DNA from: Holdemania massiliensis
GTDB taxonomy: Bacteria; Bacillota_I; Bacilli_A; Erysipelotrichales; Erysipelotrichaceae
NCBI RefSeq assembly: GCF_022440805.1
Contig: NZ_JAKNTK010000001.1
Coordinates: 2,294,001-2,358,000 of the forward strand
Reading direction: 5' to 3'
Length of the DNA: 64,000 nt
Shown here: positions 60,165-64,000 of the stretch, in pieces
Layout: each line of letters opens with the position of its first letter
Position numbering within the stretch: the stretch's first letter is position 1
Notes under the pieces: model-generated
What the model was told of the DNA's origin: nothing
Seen by the model: only the letters and a program-made list of their open reading frames with translations
Databases searched by the model: none
Position numbers and translations under genes: made by a program

Positions 60165-60230
60165 ACATTGCGGATTCCAGTCCGTTTTCATTCCAGAAAC
60201 AACTCATTGAACGAAAGTCTTAAATTCCTT

Positions 60231-61844
60231 TTAGCCGAGAAAGGATTCAGCCTGCCACTGAACCTTTCCCTGACTGATCGTCATCCAGCTGTGCCCATCC
60301 TTGAGCTGTTCAGGAGCCAAAAGGAAACAATCCTGATCACAGATCGTAAAGTCCGGCTGCATTCCCGGTGCAATGCGACCCCTGCGGTCTTCTTCAAAGC
60401 TTTGCCAGGCTGCGTTTTCAGTCATGCAGGCCAAAGCTTCAACAAGACTGAACGCTTCTTCCGGACGATAGCCAGTTGCTTCAGGATGAAGCAGATCTTT
60501 CCGCGTGACTGCGCAATACAGATTGGCAAATGGGTTGAGGTCTTCAACCGGGCAGTCCGTGCCGAAGGAAACCTTTGCGCCAAGCTCGGCCAGCGAACGG
60601 AAGGCATAGGAACTTTGGGCAAGATCCTTTCCCACCCGTTGGGTAACAATATGCTGATCATAATGCAGAAAGATCGGCTGAACTAAGGCTGCGGTATGGG
60701 TTGAAGCAAAGCGTCGGATCAGCGCTTCATCGGTGATTTGACAATGCACAATGCCATGCCGCAGCGGATTGTCCGGCGTTTCTTGATTGACTTTCTCGAA
60801 TTCATCAAGCACCATTTCAATCGCAGCGTCACCGATCGCATGACAGACACACTGTAAGCCATGCGTATGCGCCAACGTGACCAGCTCATCCAGCTGGGTG
60901 GGTGTCATCGTCGCGATGCCGCAGGTCGACGGATCATCGGCATAGGGTTTTCGCATCCACGCCGTGCGCGCTCCCAATGAACCATCGGTCAGCAGCTTCA
61001 GCGGGCCGAAAATCAGGACGTCATCCTGCGGAATTTGTTTTCGAAGCTCAAGATAACGGTTTAACGAAGCACGGTCGGTCAGCGTACACTGCAGCACAAC
61101 CCGTACCGGCATCCGCCCTTCAATGCGCAGCTGCTGATAGGCGAAAAGCATCAGATCCATATTTTCGCTGGTGACATCATTAGAATGCACCGTTGTCAAG
61201 CCGGCCCGCGCCGCTGCCTTCATCGCCAACTCCAGCCGTTCCTTGATTTGCTCCACCGTTGCCGGCGGATTCAGCGAATTCAGCAGCAGCATGGCATTTT
61301 CGCGAAAGATGCCCGTCGGTGTCCCGCTGCCGTCCACATCAATCTGACCCTCCTGCGGCTGTTCCACATCCGTCATCAAACCCAGGCGCTTCAAAGCACA
61401 GGTATTGACACAAGCCACATGACCGCAAGCCCGGGTTAAGATAACCGGTAATGTTTCGCTGATGCGGTCCAGATCGTGACGGTTTAAAAGCCGGCCTTCC
61501 GCAAAATAATCATGATTCCAGCCACGGCCATGGATCACGCTGAGCTGCGGATGCTGCTGAAGATAGGTTCGGCTGCGCTCAATCAGTTCTTCAATGGAAG
61601 TCCCATTCTGCAGGTCGATATCTTGTAATTGACAGCCTTTGTTGTATAAATGCAGATGGGTGTCGCAGAATCCCGGCAGCACCAGCCGTCCGCCGGCATC
61701 GATCGTCTGATCCGCTTTTGGACATTGAGATTCGATCTCAGCGGCGCTGCCGACAGCCAAAATCTGCGCTGGATCCCAGAGCACATCGGTTGCCCAGCAA
61801 TCCTTTCCTAACCAGATTTTGGCATTCCGTATTCTCGTTCGCAT
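60231..61844 (-). CDS. YtcJ-like amidohydrolase
   Basis: A 537-residue metal-dependent hydrolase of the amidohydrolase 3/YtcJ group: LVLPGFCDTHLHLY (HxH), VIHGRGWNHD, ILTRACGHVACVNT, LKLLTDGSLGARTAWM, CVCHAIGDAAIEMVL, GIVHCQI and SFGTDCPVEDLNPFANLYCAV, then RIAPGMQPDFTICD. Substrates of this group are mostly unknown. It has its own promoter with an inverted repeat and a clear AAGGAG site. Confidence 0.9.
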   Translation of the reverse strand: MRTRIRNAKIWLGKDCWATDVLWDPAQILAVGSAAEIESQCPKADQTIDAGGRLVLPGFCDTHLHLYNKGCQLQDIDLQNGTSIEELIERSRTYLQQHPQLSVIHGRGWNHDYFAEGRLLNRHDLDRISETLPVILTRACGHVACVNTCALKRLGLMTDVEQPQEGQIDVDGSGTPTGIFRENAMLLLNSLNPPATVEQIKERLELAMKAAARAGLTTVHSNDVTSENMDLMLFAYQQLRIEGRMPVRVVLQCTLTDRASLNRYLELRKQIPQDDVLIFGPLKLLTDGSLGARTAWMRKPYADDPSTCGIATMTPTQLDELVTLAHTHGLQCVCHAIGDAAIEMVLDEFEKVNQETPDNPLRHGIVHCQITDEALIRRFASTHTAALVQPIFLHYDQHIVTQRVGKDLAQSSYAFRSLAELGAKVSFGTDCPVEDLNPFANLYCAVTRKDLLHPEATGYRPEEAFSLVEALACMTENAAWQSFEEDRRGRIAPGMQPDFTICDQDCFLLAPEQLKDGHSWMTISQGKVQWQAESFLG

Positions 61845-61987
61845 TGTTTTTCTCCTTTGCCTGACTTACAGGGCAGACTCATCGCAGAAAAAAATCAGCG
61901 GTCCCCCAACCTCTGATTCCAATTTCTTTCCTTCAAACAGGAATGCAGTGAGCCCCACCAAGAGTCCATGGCGATTCTAAATCACTG

Positions 61988-62012
61988 ATTGATAAACCAC
62001 TCGTCTATCAAT
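61988..62012. promoter_or_regulatory. Inverted repeat downstream of the ytcJ-like promoter
   Basis: ATTGATA, 11 nt, TATCAAT, starting 6 nt past the -10 box: a likely operator position. The regulator is not evident. Confidence 0.4.
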
Positions 62013-62018
62013 GAAGTA

Positions 62019-62047
62019 ATCATACACAATCTTGTAAAAAAAGTCAA
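62019..62047 (-). promoter_or_regulatory. ytcJ-like gene promoter
   Basis: Minus strand TTGACT (62047-62042), 17 nt, TATGAT (62024-62019). The leader to the gene is about 170 nt. Confidence 0.75.
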
Positions 62048-62128
62048 TTCCTCATGTAACAGTGAAAAGCCATAAATCAAACAATCATTTCTTTTCTTTC
62101 ATTCATTTACATTTCTTTCAGTGCAAAC

Positions 62129-62635
62129 TCACTGCGAATTTCCGGATAAGATCTTTTTTTCGTAGAGCTGAAACTCCAGGCTCACATGCGGCACAATCTG
62201 TTTCTGTGAAGACAGCGTCAAAAACTCTTCCCGCGTCACATTGCGGGCGGCAACGACTTCTTCCGGCTGCAGCATCAGTGCTGCAACATCAAAATCATGA
62301 TCAAAGCGGTAAAGATCAACGATCGACCAGCCGCGGACAACCGTTCCGATATAGACCAGATCTTCCGGCGGACACATCAGTCCAACTTCTTCCCGCAGTT
62401 CACGGCTGGCGCCTTCCCGGCTTGTTTCCCCAGCCAGAACCGATCCGCCGCTCATTTCCCACAGGCAGCCATAGGGCTTATCCGGATGCCGTTGGGTAAG
62501 CAGAATCTCACCCTGCCGATTCACCGTCCAGATTTCCACGACCAGATGGTACTCCCCCTGTGCCAGGGGTACTCCGCGCGGATGCTGATGATCCAGTTTT
62601 TGCCGGTCCCAGGTATAACAATCCCACATTTCCAT
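62129..62635 (-). CDS. Nudix hydrolase
   Basis: A 168-residue protein with a full Nudix box from GGSVLAGETSREGASRELR into EEVGL (about 66-89; G-x5-E-x7-RE-x2-EE-x-G pattern) and the IPP-isomerase-like start (GEYHLVVEIWTVNRQGEILL, TQRHPDKPYGCLWEMSGG). Members hydrolyse nucleoside diphosphate derivatives; substrate unknown. It follows the diguanylate cyclase gene by 13 nt with AAAGGAGGT. Confidence 0.9.
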   Translation of the reverse strand: MEMWDCYTWDRQKLDHQHPRGVPLAQGEYHLVVEIWTVNRQGEILLTQRHPDKPYGCLWEMSGGSVLAGETSREGASRELREEVGLMCPPEDLVYIGTVVRGWSIVDLYRFDHDFDVAALMLQPEEVVAARNVTREEFLTLSSQKQIVPHVSLEFQLYEKKILSGNSQ

Positions 62636-62648
62636 ATTCTGACCTCCT

Positions 62649-63749
62649 TTAATTTACTGCAATGTGATTCTTTCCGCGGGCCTTCGCACAATACAGCGCC
62701 TCATCGGCATGTCGGAAACTCTGCAGCGCGGATTCTCCGCCCTGATGTTGATGAATGCCCAGGCTGATCGTCATCGACAGCTGCGGAAACCGTGTTTTCA
62801 TCCGCTGATGAAAGCGTTCCTGAAGCTTCCGCATCTGGTCCTCTGCTTCTTCGTTGTCCGTGTCGCTCAGCACCAGACAAAATTCATCGCCGCCGAAACG
62901 ATACGCTGTCCCCTTTCCACAGGCTTCATTCAGCAGGCTTCCCAATTCACTTAATACCTGATCCCCGTTGAGATGACCGAGCTGATCATTGATTTGTTTG
63001 AAATCATCAATATCCAGCAAAACCAGAACATAGTTTCGCTGCATTTCCAAGTCTTCAAAGCACCGGTTCAGTGCGCTGCGGCTGCCCACTCCCGTTAAGG
63101 CATCATGGCCGACCTTCTGCTGCAGGGAAAACCGTTCCATATCATGCCGGCGGCTGATCTGCTGGCGGCGGTGCTGAAACTCCAGAAGCTCCCAGCAAGC
63201 GGCAAGCGTTCCAGCCTGAACCAAAAGACAGATCAAAATATCACTAAAATAGTAAGCCGTGACAATTTTGTCCGGATCCCAGGATGGCATAAACGCACTG
63301 AACACACACAGCACCATGCCCAGCACGGCAATCGTCACCGTCAGCCGTTTACGCTCATACAAGGTTGTCAGCAGCGTCGGCAGAACAAACATCATATATA
63401 CGGACGTAAAAGCGCCATGGATGACGGTAATCACAAAGCAAAGCAGCGTCATCGTGATTGCCACCATGCGGTCTTTTTGATTTTCTTTCCATTTGGGATT
63501 CTCAATGAACTTCCGGCAGCCCAGCACCAGCGCTCCATTGATGACGGTCGGCACCGCAACATAACGAAGCAGATAAGTTGGTACAGTACAGCTGATCAGC
63601 GATGCGGCATCCAAGACAAAGAACAGTAAAATCTCCGCCGTCGCCGTCCCGGCAGCCAAAACAGCGCAGACACGCCAATGCAGATTCCGCCAATAGGTTG
63701 AGAGCTGGCGTTCCTGTTTCTGAATTTCAACCAGAACTTTTTCTTCCAC
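62649..63749 (-). CDS. Membrane diguanylate cyclase (GGDEF)
   Basis: A 366-residue protein: about six membrane segments in residues 25-195, a linker helix, then a GGDEF domain (HDALTGVGSRSALNRCF, LLDIDDFKQINDQLGHLNGD and the active site YRFGGDEFCLVL). The residues five before the motif (CGKGT) do not form an RxxD inhibitory site, so product inhibition is not expected. It makes cyclic di-GMP. The start is GTG 63749 behind GGGAGGG. No EAL or PilZ gene is in the window. Confidence 0.92.
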   Translation of the reverse strand: MEEKVLVEIQKQERQLSTYWRNLHWRVCAVLAAGTATAEILLFFVLDAASLISCTVPTYLLRYVAVPTVINGALVLGCRKFIENPKWKENQKDRMVAITMTLLCFVITVIHGAFTSVYMMFVLPTLLTTLYERKRLTVTIAVLGMVLCVFSAFMPSWDPDKIVTAYYFSDILICLLVQAGTLAACWELLEFQHRRQQISRRHDMERFSLQQKVGHDALTGVGSRSALNRCFEDLEMQRNYVLVLLDIDDFKQINDQLGHLNGDQVLSELGSLLNEACGKGTAYRFGGDEFCLVLSDTDNEEAEDQMRKLQERFHQRMKTRFPQLSMTISLGIHQHQGGESALQSFRHADEALYCAKARGKNHIAVN

Positions 63750-63774
63750 GCCTGAACCCTCCCGTCTTTTTTTA

Positions 63775-63804
63775 AGTTTATCACACTCTGCCCCCTGTCC
63801 TCAA
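63775..63804 (-). promoter_or_regulatory. Candidate promoter of the diguanylate cyclase-Nudix operon
   Basis: Minus strand TTGAGG (63804-63799), 18 nt, TAAACT (63780-63775). It lies close to the gene and would give a leader of only about 20 nt. Confidence 0.4.
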
Positions 63805-63869
63805 GAAATTTTCCTGATCCTCACTTCTCGGCTGAAATCTCAAAGTCATTTTTTGGGGCTGCAAAACAA

Positions 63870-63894
63870 AAACTGCCGGCGTTTCACCGACAGT
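63870..63894 (-). terminator. Terminator after the NlpA/MetQ-like gene
   Basis: Minus strand ACTG-TCGG and CCG-GCAGT pair around TGAAACG and are followed by TTTTTGTTTT. Confidence 0.75.
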
Positions 63895-63903
63895 CTGCTG
63901 CAT

Positions 63904-64000
63904 TTATTTTACAGGAACAACCAAGCCGTTGTAATGCTCGCTGATATAACTGCGAATCTCATCGCTGGTCAGAACATCGATCAGAACCTGCGTCTTTGCC
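63904..64000 (-). CDS. NlpA/MetQ-like lipoprotein, C-terminal end only
   Basis: Only the last 32 codons are in the window: AKTQVLIDVLTSDEIRSYIS then EHYNGLVVPVK and TAA. The ending, with a helix followed by Y-x-G-x-VVP, matches substrate-binding lipoproteins of methionine ABC transporters. The rest of the gene and any metN/metI genes lie to the right of the window. Confidence 0.6.
   Translation of the reverse strand, partial: AKTQVLIDVLTSDEIRSYISEHYNGLVVPVK

Overview
The window is a chromosomal segment of a Firmicutes (Bacillota) bacterium. Evidence: an hrcA-grpE-dnaK-dnaJ heat-shock operon with CIRCE operators, the DnaB/DnaI helicase-loader pair, RNase J, MinC/MinD without MinE, an ftsW-rsmD-coaD-ylbJ block as in Bacillus, and spoIVFA/spoIVFB homologues. 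The mid-range GC (roughly 48-52% by eye) of most of the window together with this gene set would fit an Erysipelotrichia-type gut bacterium such as Holdemania, but that is inference. Almost all genes lie on the minus strand, which is therefore probably the leading strand. No rRNA, tRNA, CRISPR array or intact insertion sequence was seen.

Layout. 1-8.9 kb (more AT-rich): a surface-polysaccharide operon read leftwards. It starts with a LoaP-type NusG paralogue, then a leader with an intrinsic terminator, an LCP ligase, the CpsC/CpsD/CpsB tyrosine-kinase module, and a complete set for making and priming UDP-diacetylbacillosamine (PglF, PglE, PglC, PglD), followed by a broken second PglD/NeuD-like gene at the edge. 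8.9-9.2 kb: a perfect orphan plus-strand promoter and a candidate small RNA. 9.2-18 kb: the chaperone block (clpB, dnaJ, a NodB-type deacetylase lipoprotein, dnaK, grpE, hrcA) under three CIRCE elements. 18-25 kb: ylbJ, a Fic-domain remnant, coaD, rsmD with a riboswitch-like structured element, ftsW, def and RNase J.

25-27.7 kb: a phosphatase gene followed by an AT-rich accessory island (secreted protein, leader peptide, MazEF) bounded by two diverged 125-bp direct repeats that each carry a terminator. 27.7-37.4 kb: pyk, pfkA, dnaI, dnaB, coaE, mutM, polA (glycolysis, replication and repair). 37.5-49.6 kb: a ligand-depleted ZnuA-like lipoprotein, SpoIVFB/SpoIVFA, an AI-2E family permease, an SDR, a Zn/Cd P-type ATPase with a 26-residue His-rich repeat behind an ArsR-type operator, then minD, minC, mreD, mreC, radC and a SPOR-like protein. 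49.4-64 kb: HAD phosphatase, tandem paralogous amidohydrolases, nucleoside hydrolase, CNNM/CorC protein, a 43-residue membrane peptide, UMF1 transporter, zinc phospholipase C-like protein, PiT/DUF47 phosphate transport, a YtcJ-like amidohydrolase, Nudix, diguanylate cyclase and the end of a MetQ/NlpA lipoprotein.

The most interesting points are the LoaP/terminator control of the bacillosamine operon, the orphan promoter/sRNA at 8.95 kb, the structured element upstream of rsmD, and the direct-repeat-bounded MazEF island with its coupled 31-residue leader ORF. All functional statements rest on reading motifs and context; no database search was run.
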